Assembly (NCBI GenBank): GCA_016778895.1 | Contig: JADHOR010000001.1 | Coordinates: 62,001-126,000 of the forward strand | Reading direction: 5' to 3' | DNA from: Candidatus Puniceispirillum sp. | Lineage (GTDB): Bacteria > Pseudomonadota > Alphaproteobacteria > Puniceispirillales > Puniceispirillaceae | Length of the DNA stretch: 64,000 nt | The notes under the pieces: generated by a model | Seen by the model: the letters and a program-made list of their open reading frames with translations, nothing else | The model's database searches: none | What the model was told of the DNA's origin: nothing | Translations under genes and position numbers: made by a program | In this document: one piece after another, positions 1-8,857 of the stretch | Layout: the number at the start of each line of letters is the position of its first letter | How positions within the stretch are numbered: position 1 is the stretch's first letter

Positions 1-1688
1 ACCTTGGTAACCGACCCTGCCAATGCATAGGCCACAACCAGTGGCGGCGATGCCAGATAATTAGCCGCAGCGTGCGGGCTGACCCGGCCCTCAAAGTTAC
101 GGTTCCCCGAAAGCACCGCGCTAACCACGAGTTCATTTTCGTCAATAGCCGAAACGATTGCCTCATCAAGCGGGCCAGAATTACCGATACAGGTGGTGCA
201 TCCATAACCAACCGTGTTGAACCCAAGCGCATCAAGATGCTGGGTAAGACCTGCCGCATCAAGATAGGCCGATACAACTTGGCTGCCGGGCGCAAGCGAG
301 GTTTTCACCCATGGCTTGACTTTCATCCCTTTTTCATGTGCGGCCTTTGCCACCAGACCAGCCGCCACCAGAACCGACGGGTTCGAGGTGTTGGTACATG
401 AGGTGATCGCTGCAATCATTACATCACCATCGGCGATTTCATAATTGGCACCATCGACGGCCACAGATTTTGCCTGAGTTCGGCCAGTGCTTTCGGCCAA
501 TGTGCTTGCAAATGACGCAGCAACGTCAGGCAATGTCACACGGTCTTGCGGGCGTTTTGGTCCGGCAAGTGACGGCACCACAGACCCAAGATCCAATGAC
601 AAGCTATCGGTGAAATGCGGATCAGCCGCGTTTGATTCGCGCCACATACCTTGTGCCTTGGCATAGGCCTCGACAAGCGCAACCCGGTCATCATCACGGC
701 CGGTTAGCCGCAGGTAATTCAACGCTTCTTGGTCAATCGGGAAAAAGCCGCAGGTCGCGCCATATTCCGGTGCCATATTGGCGATCGTTGCGCGGTCGGC
801 CAACGACAATTGATCAAGCCCAGGGCCAAAGAATTCAACGAATTTTCCAACAACGCCGCGTTTACGAAGCGCTTCAACGATCATCAGCACCAGATCGGTT
901 GCCGTTGCGCCTTCGGGCAATTTGCCATCAAGACGGAACCCGATTACATCTGGCACCAGCATTGAAATTGGCTGGCCGAGCATCGCTGCTTCGGCTTCAA
1001 TACCGCCAACACCCCAGCCAAGAACAGCAAGGCCATTGACCATTGTTGTATGACTGTCAGTACCAACAACCGAGTCAGGATAGGCAAAGGTTTTGCCATC
1101 CTCTTCGCGCGTCCAGACGGTTTGCGACAGAAACTCGAGATTGACCTGATGGCAGATGCCCGTTCCGGGCGGCACAACGCGGAAATTATCGAACGCACCT
1201 GCGCCCCAGCGTAAGAATTCGTAGCGTTCCTGATTGCGCGAGAATTCAAGTGCAACATTCTTTGCAGCTGCATCCTCGCCGCCCGAATGATCAACCATAA
1301 CCGAATGGTCAATCACCAGATCGACAGGTGACAGCGGGTTAATTTTCTCAGGGTTGCCGCCAATTGCCTGCATCGCGTCACGCATTGCGGCCAAATCGAC
1401 AACGGCTGGAACACCCGTAAAATCTTGCAAAAGAATACGCGATGGGCGAAACGCGATCTCGCCTTTTTCACCATTTTCGGACCAGTTTGCCAAGGCTTCA
1501 ATATCCGCCTTCGTGACCGAACTGCCATCTTCATTACGCAGCAGGTTTTCCAACAGAACTTTCAAAGAGTAAGGCAGCTTATCCAGCGCTGGATAGGTCT
1601 TAGCCAATTCGGCTAGCGAATAATAATGATATGTTTTTCCGGCCGCATCTAGGCTGGCACGGCATGCATCGCGCAATGTCTCTGACAT
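1..1688 (-). CDS. acnA: Aconitate hydratase AcnA (partial, C-terminus beyond window)
   Basis: The reverse strand reads without interruption from an ATG at 1688 to the window edge, giving the first 562 residues of a protein usually near 890 residues. The start [12 protein letters not shown] and the segment [18 protein letters not shown] are typical of the AcnA/IRP1 type. The iron-sulfur ligand motif [12 protein letters not shown] is visible, with its two cysteines near residues 497 and 500. The enzyme interconverts citrate and isocitrate in the TCA cycle in the cytoplasm. A GGAGAACG-type ribosome site precedes the ATG. It is divergent from ccmA, an arrangement common in alphaproteobacteria. 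The open frame is not closed by a stop inside the window. Confidence 0.96.
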   Translation of the reverse strand, partial: MSETLRDACRASLDAAGKTYHYYSLAELAKTYPALDKLPYSLKVLLENLLRNEDGSSVTKADIEALANWSENGEKGEIAFRPSRILLQDFTGVPAVVDLAAMRDAMQAIGGNPEKINPLSPVDLVIDHSVMVDHSGGEDAAAKNVALEFSRNQERYEFLRWGAGAFDNFRVVPPGTGICHQVNLEFLSQTVWTREEDGKTFAYPDSVVGTDSHTTMVNGLAVLGWGVGGIEAEAAMLGQPISMLVPDVIGFRLDGKLPEGATATDLVLMIVEALRKRGVVGKFVEFFGPGLDQLSLADRATIANMAPEYGATCGFFPIDQEALNYLRLTGRDDDRVALVEAYAKAQGMWRESNAADPHFTDSLSLDLGSVVPSLAGPKRPQDRVTLPDVAASFASTLAESTGRTQAKSVAVDGANYEIADGDVMIAAITSCTNTSNPSVLVAAGLVAKAAHEKGMKVKPWVKTSLAPGSQVVSAYLDAAGLTQHLDALGFNTVGYGCTTCIGNSGPLDEAIVSAIDENELVVSAVLSGNRNFEGRVSPHAAANYLASPPLVVAYALAGSVTK

Positions 1689-1888
1689 GGCGTTCTCCTT
1701 TTCCAGGTCGAACCCTACAATAAATTGAAACGGCCAACTCGAGGGGTGCCTCAAAGCGGTCAGGCATTGTTATAGCCAAAACAGGCAGAACTTGCCAGAG
1801 GGTATTTGCCGCCACTCATGCGGCTAAAACGCCATTGCGACACCAAAGCCCCTAGACCAGCACGGCCAAGCACGGCTAGAAATGGATA

Positions 1889-2575
1889 ATGGATAATCAG
1901 ACCCAAACCAGAAACGCCATGACGCCCACCAACACGGCCGGTGAAGATGGTCTGCGCATTGACCAGTTAAGCGTGCTTCGTGGCATGGCGCTGGTCATCA
2001 GCAAATTATCGTTCCGGCAACAGGCTGGCGAAATTTGCTGCCTTACCGGGCCTAATGGCGCCGGTAAATCAACGTTACTGCGCACCATTGCTGGACGGCT
2101 TAGCGCTGCCGAGGGCACAATCACCTGTTCGGTGCCATTGGTTTATGTTGGCCATACTGACGGGTTGTCCGGCGCCATTACTGGCCGCGAAAACCTTGTC
2201 GGTTGGGCCAAGGTTAACGGGCTTTTGGCACCCGAGAGCGACATTGACACAGCGCTTGCCGGTTTTGCCGCAAACCGATTCTCCGACCTGCCGGTAAGGG
2301 TTTTATCACGCGGCCAGCGACGCCGGCTTGCGCTTGCCAGATTGGCGCTTGCCCCGTCAAATAGCCTGTGGCTTTTGGACGAGCCGAATGCCGGCCTTGA
2401 TCGGGCTTCAAATGACAGTCTTGACCAGCTTGTAACCGGTCATGCAGATCGCGGCGGTATGGTGATGGCGGCAACCCATCTCGATTTTGCGGCAGCAGCA
2501 ACACCGCGCTCGCTCCACCTTGCCGGGATAATGCCCGAAACCTCGTCAGCGTCGGCGCAAGGGAAAATTGGATGA
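1889..2575 (+). CDS. ccmA: Haem exporter ATP-binding subunit CcmA
   Basis: This is the ATPase of the CcmABCD complex, which releases haem-loaded CcmE during cytochrome c maturation at the inner membrane. The 228-residue product shows a Walker A GPNGAGKST at residues 54-62, the ABC signature LSRGQ and a Walker B ending LLDEPNAGLD. Length matches the family (about 200-230). ATG 1889 lacks a clear ribosome site, and the in-frame ATG at 1919 is an equally possible start that would remove ten residues. The stop overlaps the start of ccmB as ATGA, suggesting coupled translation. Confidence 0.95.
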   Translation: MDNQTQTRNAMTPTNTAGEDGLRIDQLSVLRGMALVISKLSFRQQAGEICCLTGPNGAGKSTLLRTIAGRLSAAEGTITCSVPLVYVGHTDGLSGAITGRENLVGWAKVNGLLAPESDIDTALAGFAANRFSDLPVRVLSRGQRRRLALARLALAPSNSLWLLDEPNAGLDRASNDSLDQLVTGHADRGGMVMAATHLDFAAAATPRSLHLAGIMPETSSASAQGKIG

Positions 2576-3243
2576 GCCCGTTCCTAGCACAAATTGAACG
2601 CGATTTGATGATTGCGTGGCAAAACCGGCAAGACCTCGGGGTCATGCTGATCTTTTTTGTAATCATTATCGCCTTATTTCCGCTGGCGATTGGCGCAAAT
2701 TCAGCAATTCTTGATCCACTTGGGATACAGGTTGTTTGGATTGCTGCATTGCTAGCTATTCTGGCTGGATTTGACAGGCTGTTTGCCCAAGATGTGCGCG
2801 ATGGCTGGCTTGATCAGGTTAGCCTAAGCCCCCTTGGGCTGGGCTGGTATGCCTTGGCAAAGGCAATCTCGCACTGGCTGACCGCCGGATTGCCGCTGTT
2901 AATCATGACACCAGTTATGGCGATTATGCTAAATATTCCAACCATCCAATGGCCGCCATTATTGATCGCATTGTTGATCGGCAGTATGGGATTAACCCTG
3001 CTAGGGGTGATCGGCGCGGCACTGGCCGAGGGCGCACGGCGCGGCGGTGCCTTAATGGCGCTGTTAATCCTGCCGCTAGCGGTGCCATTGCTGATTTTCG
3101 GCACGCTAGCCTCGCAAAGCGAGGATGGCATCATCAGCCCGCATCTGATGCTTTTAGGCGCAGTTTTTGCCGTGCTATTGGCTTTGGCTCCTTTGGTAGC
3201 AGCAAGCGCTCTTGAAATTGGCGAAACTGAAACCGGGTTGTAG
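2572..3243 (+). CDS. ccmB: Haem exporter permease subunit CcmB
   Basis: The 223-residue product is a polytopic membrane protein with about six hydrophobic segments and an N-terminus (FLAQIERDLMIAWQNRQD) typical of CcmB. It forms the membrane part of the CcmAB ABC transporter needed for c-type cytochrome assembly. It starts inside the ccmA stop codon (4 bp overlap) and is followed by 71 bp before ccmC. Length agrees with the family, about 220 residues. Confidence 0.95.
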   Translation: MSPFLAQIERDLMIAWQNRQDLGVMLIFFVIIIALFPLAIGANSAILDPLGIQVVWIAALLAILAGFDRLFAQDVRDGWLDQVSLSPLGLGWYALAKAISHWLTAGLPLLIMTPVMAIMLNIPTIQWPPLLIALLIGSMGLTLLGVIGAALAEGARRGGALMALLILPLAVPLLIFGTLASQSEDGIISPHLMLLGAVFAVLLALAPLVAASALEIGETETGL

Positions 3244-3314
3244 AGTGATGAGATCTACATCCCAAATTTCCGGTATCTTTCCAGCCTCCGAAAAACAAGG
3301 TATATGTCGGCACC

Positions 3315-4040
3315 ATGTTTGATTATCTTGCGAATCCGTCACGATTTATGCGCATTGCCAACCGGCTCTTGTGGCCGCTGGTCGCCGCTGCGGTGATTAC
3401 TGGTACCATCGGATTATATTTGGGCCTGTTTGTTGCGCCCGCCGATTACCAACAAGGCGATACGGTGCGAATCATCTATATTCATGTACCCGCGGCATGG
3501 CTGGCGTTGTTTGGCTATGTCGGACTCGGTCTTTGCGGCCTGTTCTATGTTGTGTGGCGACACCCGCTGGCCGATGTTGCGGCGCGAGCCATTGCACCAG
3601 TCGGTGCAGTTTTTGCGCTGTTAACGCTGGTCACTGGCGCATTATGGGGAAAGCCAATGTGGGGTGCATGGTGGGTATGGGACGCCCGCTTAACCTCGAT
3701 GCTGATCCTGTTCTTTTTCTATCTGGGGTTTATCGCGCTTGCCAATGGCTTTGACCGGGCGGAACGTGGCAGCCGGCCAGCCGCTTTATTGGCGCTTGTC
3801 GGGATGATTAATGTGCCGATTGTAAAATTCTCTGTCGATTGGTGGAACACGTTGCATCAGCCAGCCAGCTTGCTGCGTCGCGGCGGTCCGGCGATTGACC
3901 CATCGATGCTGACCCCGTTAGTGCTGATGCTTGTCGCCGCCCATGCCTATTTTGCGGTTTTGGTAATCTTGCGGATGCGCAGCTTGTTAGCAGAGCGCCG
4001 CATTGCCGCGCTGATGCTGCGCTCGGGAGGGGGTGAATAA
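3315..4040 (+). CDS. ccmC: Haem transporter/haem handling protein CcmC
   Basis: CcmC presents haem to CcmE on the periplasmic side. The 241-residue protein carries the tryptophan-rich haem-binding motif WGAWWVWDARLTS in its middle and about six membrane segments. The later segment VKFSVDWWNTLHQPAS is also conserved in CcmC. Length is normal. The TAA stop shares one base with the ATG of ccmD. There is no ccmE downstream in the window, so the remaining maturation genes must lie elsewhere. Confidence 0.96.
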   Translation: MFDYLANPSRFMRIANRLLWPLVAAAVITGTIGLYLGLFVAPADYQQGDTVRIIYIHVPAAWLALFGYVGLGLCGLFYVVWRHPLADVAARAIAPVGAVFALLTLVTGALWGKPMWGAWWVWDARLTSMLILFFFYLGFIALANGFDRAERGSRPAALLALVGMINVPIVKFSVDWWNTLHQPASLLRRGGPAIDPSMLTPLVLMLVAAHAYFAVLVILRMRSLLAERRIAALMLRSGGGE

Positions 4041-4207
4041 TGGCCGAATTTTTTGATATGGGCGGCTTTGGGGGCTATATTTGGACAAGCTATGGCTTTG
4101 CCGTGATCTGCCTTGGCTGGCTGAATTACGCAAGCTGGCGAAACGCCAAGCAAGCCGCTGCGCATCTTGCCAAATTACAAGACACCAACCGGTCTATATC
4201 TGACTAA
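4040..4207 (+). CDS. ccmD: Haem exporter small subunit CcmD
   Basis: A 55-residue open frame begins at the ATG overlapping the last base of the ccmC stop. It starts MAEFFDMGGFGGYIWTSYG, continues into one transmembrane helix (FAVICLGWLNYASW) and ends in a charged tail, which is the standard CcmD plan: a GG(Y/F) N-terminus, one helix and a cytoplasmic tail. CcmD is a small membrane protein that helps release holo-CcmE from CcmABC. Position directly after ccmC makes the call secure despite the small size. Confidence 0.9.
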   Translation: MAEFFDMGGFGGYIWTSYGFAVICLGWLNYASWRNAKQAAAHLAKLQDTNRSISD

Positions 4208-4265
4208 ACAGATAATCGCCGGTCATACCCTGACCGCGATCGTTTAACCGCCATCGTTTAGAGGC

Positions 4266-6344
4266 CTAGCGCCGCCGGCCGCCGCGCCGCCGCCCGCCTG
4301 CGAGCGCTGGTGCATCCTCATCGGTCAAAATCCGTTCAGGCAGGTCAACCGCCGCGGCAAGATTTGCATAGGGGTCGCTTTTATGCGGGATCGCCATCGC
4401 CTTCACAAAATGATCCTGAAACGATGGCTCGACGGCGGTTTCAATCTTTTCAATCTGCCGAACAACAGCCTCAATTTCGCGTCGCGCTGCCTGATTCAAC
4501 AAGGCTAGGCGCGCACCAGCACCAGCCGAATTACCAGCGGCTCTTACATTCTCCAGCAAACAATCCGGGATCATCCCCAGTATCATCGCGTATTTCGGGT
4601 CAATATGCGTTCCAAATGCACCTGCCAGCACAACACGATCGACCTTGCGAATGTTGATTTTATCCATCAGCAAACGAAAGCCTGCATAAAGCGCGGCTTT
4701 GGCCAGCTGGATTGCACGAACATCGTTCTGGGTAACGCTAATCGTATCAGTAATACGATAGGTAAATGTGCGATCGTCCGCCTCAATCCGGCTATTTACC
4801 GCCGCTTTAGTGCCGTCAATCACCCCGTCCATCGTGATAATTCCAGCCAGATACATCTCGCCAAGCACCTCGATAATCCCCGACCCGCAGATGCCGGTGA
4901 CACCGGTTTTCGCAACTGCAGCGTCAAACCCGTCCTCATCCGACCACAGATCAACGCCGATGACGCGGAATTTCGGCTCAAGCGTCGCCTTATCAATGCG
5001 GATACGCTCAATCGCACCGGGGGCAGCGCGCTGGCCTGATGAGATTTGCGCCCCTTCAAAGGCCGGTCCGGTTGGTGATGACGCCGCTAACAGCCGGTTC
5101 TGGTTGCCAACAACAATCTCGGCATTCGTTCCAACATCGACAATCAGGGTCATTTCATCAACTTTTTGTGGCGCCTCGGCAAGCACTACCGCCGCCGCAT
5201 CGGCGCCGACATGACCCGCAATACATGGCAGGATATAAACCCGCCCACCCGGATTTGTCGAAAGACCCAATTCGTGCGCCCGCACATCTAATGCCGCATC
5301 AACTGCCAGCGCAAATGGCGCCCCGCCAAGCTCAACCGGATCAATCCCCAACAATAAATGATGCATTACCGGATTTCCGACCAGCACCAGCTCGACAATA
5401 TCATCACTGCTAAGACCCGCCTGCTTTGCCGCACCATCAATCAAGCCTTGCAGTCCGTTAATAACCGCCGTGGTCATTTCCGCCGCACCGCCCGGATTCA
5501 TGATGCCATAGGAAACGCGGCTCATTAAATCTTCGCCAAACCTGATTTGCGGGTTCATCGCACCGGTTGAGGCCAAAACGGTTCCGGTTACCATATCGCA
5601 TAGATGCGCCGACATGGTGGTCGACCCCACATCAATCGCAACACCAGCAATCTGTTCTTTTAACCCCGGCCAGATCGCGACAATCTGGTGCCCATCACGA
5701 AGCGCAACGGTAATATGCCATTTACCTTGGCGCAAAACCGGCTGCAGCTGTCGCAGGACGTGCAAATCACAGGCAATTTCACCCTTAACGCGATCCGGCC
5801 ATTGTGCCATTAGGGCTTCGATTACGCGCCGCAGATCACCGGACGGCTCATGCATATCGGGTTCACGCACCTCGATGAAACACAAGCGTACAATGGGGTC
5901 CATCTCGATCGACCGCCCATCGGCCTCTTTGCGGATCAGCTGATTATGCACCTGACTTTCAGGCGGCACATCAATCACCGCATCCTTTAACAATTTTGCC
6001 TGACACGATAGCCGCCGCCCATTGATAAGGCCGCGTTTATCAGCATAACGAGTCTCGACAGCGGTTACCTCAGCCAGATGATCAGCCGCCGATTTCAGCC
6101 CATGCTTGGCAAACTCACCAACGCCAACGTCAATCTGACAGCGACCACACATCGCCCGCCCGCCGCAAACCGAGTCAATATCAACACCCAGCTGGCGCGC
6201 CGCGGTTAATACCGGCGTTCCAACCGGCACAAATCCCTGACGACCCGATGGCGTAAAGACAATCTTCACCTGATTAGCTGGCACGACCTGATCAGCCTCG
6301 ATCGGGCCGGTCATTTGATTAGCCTCATCATTGCTCTCGATCAT
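4266..6344 (-). CDS. RACo-like corrinoid activation protein (2Fe-2S ferredoxin plus ASKHA domain)
   Basis: The 692-residue product has an N-terminal 2Fe-2S ferredoxin domain with ligands at Cys60, Cys66, Cys69 and Cys114. A long ASKHA-type ATPase region follows, with phosphate-binding segments such as AIDVGSTTMSAHL and IVDVGTNAEIVVGN. This is the plan of reductive activators of corrinoid proteins (RACo/DUF4445), which use ATP to reduce accidentally oxidised Co(II) to Co(I). It is the last gene of the corrinoid cluster, so its client is most likely the B12 protein at 9453-10157. The C-terminus is an Arg/Gly-rich tail. Start uncertain: ATG 6314 has a GAGG ribosome site at good spacing, unlike ATG 6344. 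Confidence 0.88.
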   Translation of the reverse strand: MIESNDEANQMTGPIEADQVVPANQVKIVFTPSGRQGFVPVGTPVLTAARQLGVDIDSVCGGRAMCGRCQIDVGVGEFAKHGLKSAADHLAEVTAVETRYADKRGLINGRRLSCQAKLLKDAVIDVPPESQVHNQLIRKEADGRSIEMDPIVRLCFIEVREPDMHEPSGDLRRVIEALMAQWPDRVKGEIACDLHVLRQLQPVLRQGKWHITVALRDGHQIVAIWPGLKEQIAGVAIDVGSTTMSAHLCDMVTGTVLASTGAMNPQIRFGEDLMSRVSYGIMNPGGAAEMTTAVINGLQGLIDGAAKQAGLSSDDIVELVLVGNPVMHHLLLGIDPVELGGAPFALAVDAALDVRAHELGLSTNPGGRVYILPCIAGHVGADAAAVVLAEAPQKVDEMTLIVDVGTNAEIVVGNQNRLLAASSPTGPAFEGAQISSGQRAAPGAIERIRIDKATLEPKFRVIGVDLWSDEDGFDAAVAKTGVTGICGSGIIEVLGEMYLAGIITMDGVIDGTKAAVNSRIEADDRTFTYRITDTISVTQNDVRAIQLAKAALYAGFRLLMDKINIRKVDRVVLAGAFGTHIDPKYAMILGMIPDCLLENVRAAGNSAGAGARLALLNQAARREIEAVVRQIEKIETAVEPSFQDHFVKAMAIPHKSDPYANLAAAVDLPERILTDEDAPALAGGRRRGGRRR

Positions 6345-6370
6345 CGGATTATCACCAAAACGCGCGTTAA

Positions 6371-7273
6371 TTAGGCATTGCGACGGCGGCGGGTCTGGCG
6401 TCGTTCGCGCCCGCCTTCACCCGGCACAACCGGTTCCCGGAATTTTTGAATCCAGCGGCGGCACTCTGGATCATTTCCGTTCATCACATTGGCCCCCATG
6501 ATCGACGTCATTTCCTCGGCATGAAGCGGGTTCATAATGGCCGAAGTCATGCCAGCACCGGCTGCCATCGACAAGAACGCGGCGTTCATACCGTGCCTGT
6601 TCGGCAACCCAAAGGATATATTGGACGCACCGCAGGTGGTATTGACCTTTAGTTCATTGCGAAGCCGGATGATCAAATCCAACGCCGAGCGGCCAGCAAG
6701 GTTAATCGCCCCAACCGGCATGATCAGCGGGTCAACAACCACATCTTCACGCGGAATACCGTAATCTGCAGCCCGTTCGACAATTTTCTTGGCAACCTCA
6801 TAACGCACATCAGGGTCTTCGGAAATACCGGTTTCGTCATTCGAAATCGCCACAACAGCCGCGCCGTATTTCTTTACCAATGGCAACACAACTTCTAGGC
6901 GCTCTTCTTCACCAGTGACCGAATTGACCAGCGGCTTGCCTTTGTAAACCGCCAGCCCCGCCTCAAGTGCGGCAACAATTGAGCTATCAATCGCCAGTGG
7001 TACGTCAACCGTATCTTGGACAAGCTGGATCGCCTTGGCGAGAATCGCTGGCTCATCTACCATCGGAATCCCAGCATTCACATCCAACATCGTGGCACCC
7101 GCCTCGACCTGGGCAACGGCATCGGACAGCACGCGCGAATAATCGCCCGCAGCCATTTCCGCCGCTAGCAGCTTGCGCCCTGTAGGGTTAATGCGCTCAC
7201 CAATCACGCAAAAAGGCGAGTCAAAGCCAATGGTGATTTCCTGTTTATGCGACGAAATAAGGGTCTTAGTCAT
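6371..7273 (-). CDS. Methyltetrahydrofolate:corrinoid methyltransferase (pterin-binding family)
   Basis: The 300-residue protein is a pterin-binding TIM barrel. The opening CVIGERINPTGRK and later MLDVNAGIP are typical of MeTr and of the folate module of MetH. It should move a methyl group between 5-methyl-THF and the cobalt of the neighbouring corrinoid protein. A GGAG site precedes ATG 7273. It sits 27 bp upstream of the activator gene and 27 bp downstream of the reductase. It is a stand-alone module, not a MetH fusion. The C-terminus ends in an Arg-rich tail (GGRERRQTRRRRNA) outside the catalytic fold. Direction of transfer in vivo cannot be read from sequence. Confidence 0.9.
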   Translation of the reverse strand: MTKTLISSHKQEITIGFDSPFCVIGERINPTGRKLLAAEMAAGDYSRVLSDAVAQVEAGATMLDVNAGIPMVDEPAILAKAIQLVQDTVDVPLAIDSSIVAALEAGLAVYKGKPLVNSVTGEEERLEVVLPLVKKYGAAVVAISNDETGISEDPDVRYEVAKKIVERAADYGIPREDVVVDPLIMPVGAINLAGRSALDLIIRLRNELKVNTTCGASNISFGLPNRHGMNAAFLSMAAGAGMTSAIMNPLHAEEMTSIMGANVMNGNDPECRRWIQKFREPVVPGEGGRERRQTRRRRNA

Positions 7274-7299
7274 AAATATCTCCTGAAAATGCCGCCACC

Positions 7300-8232
7300 T
7301 TAGGCCGCCGATCCAACAACGTCAAACCCGCCTTTTGGCAAAAGCTGAATATGACCTGCCGCAATTGCATTTGCATAGGCAGCGGTCTTGGCAAAGCCGC
7401 CGAATGGGTAGAAATGAAAATGTTCGATCAGGCAATCAGGATCACTTGCCATGCCCTGCGCCAGATCAGACAGCAACAGATGCGGCGATTGCACTGTCAT
7501 CAGTTTCGCCACGTTGCGCGCCTGTTTCGAGATAAAACGCATAGACGGCCCGATACCAGAGATTTGCGCAAAACGAAACAGCGTCTTGATCGTGGCTGGC
7601 CCCGGAATGCCAATGCGAATTGGCAGTTCATTTCCGGCAGCCCGAACCCGCTTTTCCCATTCCAGCACAATTGGTGCCTCAAAACAGAATTGCGTTTCGA
7701 TATAGAGCGTCATGCCTTCGCGCTTGGCAAAGGCATTTTTTGCCGCCAGCGCATCGGCAATTTCTGCCTCGCTGATATAGGGGCTGCCCTCTGGATGGCC
7801 AGCGACACCGGCCGTCATGATACCATGTTTCTGCAAAAGACCAGTTTCTAGGATCTGCATCGAATTATCAAACGCACCAACCGGCTTGTCGACACCGCCG
7901 CCAATTACCAGCATCTCATCAACACCAGCCTCGGCGCGATACGCCGCAAGCAGCGTATCAAGCTGATCGGCATCGCGTAGCGAACGCGCCGCCAGATGCG
8001 GCACCGCCTTCATACCCTCATTGTGAAGCCGCTTTGTGACCGCCACCGTTTCCAGCGGGTCAGACCCCGGCAGAAAGGTAACATTGACCGTTGTTCCGGG
8101 GGCAAGACAGGCAGCGAAACTGTCGATTTTAGTCGCGCCTGCTGGGGTTACCTCGATTGACCAGCCCTCGGCCGCTTGCCGGATTTGTTGGATACTGGCC
8201 GCCATATTAAACCTCACATTTTCAGCTATCAT
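7300..8232 (-). CDS. Divergent methylenetetrahydrofolate reductase (MetF family)
   Basis: The 310-residue product belongs to the FAD-dependent MTHFR family, interconverting 5,10-methylene-THF and 5-methyl-THF. The segments AGVAGHPEGSPYI and YIETQFCFE match conserved MTHFR blocks. The usual N-terminal SFEFFPP block is replaced by WSIEVTPAGATK, so it is a divergent branch. ATG 8232 was chosen because a GGGGGGA ribosome site precedes it; a longer frame to 8295 lacks one. It lies between the 'virulence factor' gene and the corrinoid methyltransferase. It could feed methyl-THF into the pathway, or oxidise methyl-THF if the cluster is catabolic. Confidence 0.85.
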   Translation of the reverse strand: MIAENVRFNMAASIQQIRQAAEGWSIEVTPAGATKIDSFAACLAPGTTVNVTFLPGSDPLETVAVTKRLHNEGMKAVPHLAARSLRDADQLDTLLAAYRAEAGVDEMLVIGGGVDKPVGAFDNSMQILETGLLQKHGIMTAGVAGHPEGSPYISEAEIADALAAKNAFAKREGMTLYIETQFCFEAPIVLEWEKRVRAAGNELPIRIGIPGPATIKTLFRFAQISGIGPSMRFISKQARNVAKLMTVQSPHLLLSDLAQGMASDPDCLIEHFHFYPFGGFAKTAAYANAIAAGHIQLLPKGGFDVVGSAA

Positions 8233-8442
8233 TCTATCCCCCCAAATACCGCAGTTTGTCTTCATCTCGCAAGTTGTCTTGATGCCACTGGTCATCTAAT
8301 TCCCAAAAGACCGACAATCGCCATCGGCAAAACAGGCAGTTAGCATCGACTTGATTTTCGGCAGAATGGCCGCTTGGCCTAAACCAAGATGGCTTGCTAG
8401 CGTCTTTCAGTTTGCCGATTACGACATCAATTGAAATATCGC

Positions 8443-8757
8443 CTATGCTGGGGCCTTGCCGCCATTTTCCACCAAGGCCCGCACCCTTTCGGGCGTATAT
8501 TCTATATCCAATGCCGCTGCTCTGGCCGCTGCCTCAGCGTCGAGATCCTCGCCACATTCCTCAGGTGCCGAGCGCCGCCATTCGGCAAGATAATCATCGG
8601 TCGAGTCGGCACCATCGCGCATCGCCGCCGCATCAATCGCAATCGCAAAGCGTCGCGGCAATTCGATTTTGGCCTGCTCACGCTGTCGGCCGCGGCCACG
8701 TTCAGCAATCACCTGCGCCGGAATATCACGCCAAAAAAGGGTAATCAAATTTGCCAT
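8443..8757 (-). CDS. Small 'virulence factor' family protein (PF13769-like)
   Basis: The 104-residue protein begins MANLITLFWRDIPAQVIAE and contains DSTDDYLAEWRRSAPEECG, both typical of the small family annotated 'virulence factor' in alphaproteobacteria. The label is historical and no biochemical role is established that I know of. It has no signal peptide or membrane segment and is acidic at its C-terminal end. A GGAG site lies 6 bp before the ATG. Its place between the DUF1638 gene and the MTHFR suggests a role in corrinoid-dependent methyl transfer, not virulence. Confidence 0.8.
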   Translation of the reverse strand: MANLITLFWRDIPAQVIAERGRGRQREQAKIELPRRFAIAIDAAAMRDGADSTDDYLAEWRRSAPEECGEDLDAEAAARAAALDIEYTPERVRALVENGGKAPA

Positions 8758-8857
8758 CAGGCGCTCCTTTTTGTATTTCGGGTAAAATTACCTGCCATAC
8801 CTAAATGGGCGCGGCCATTATGCAGATCTACGCCCATGGTCAAACTTAAATTCAACT

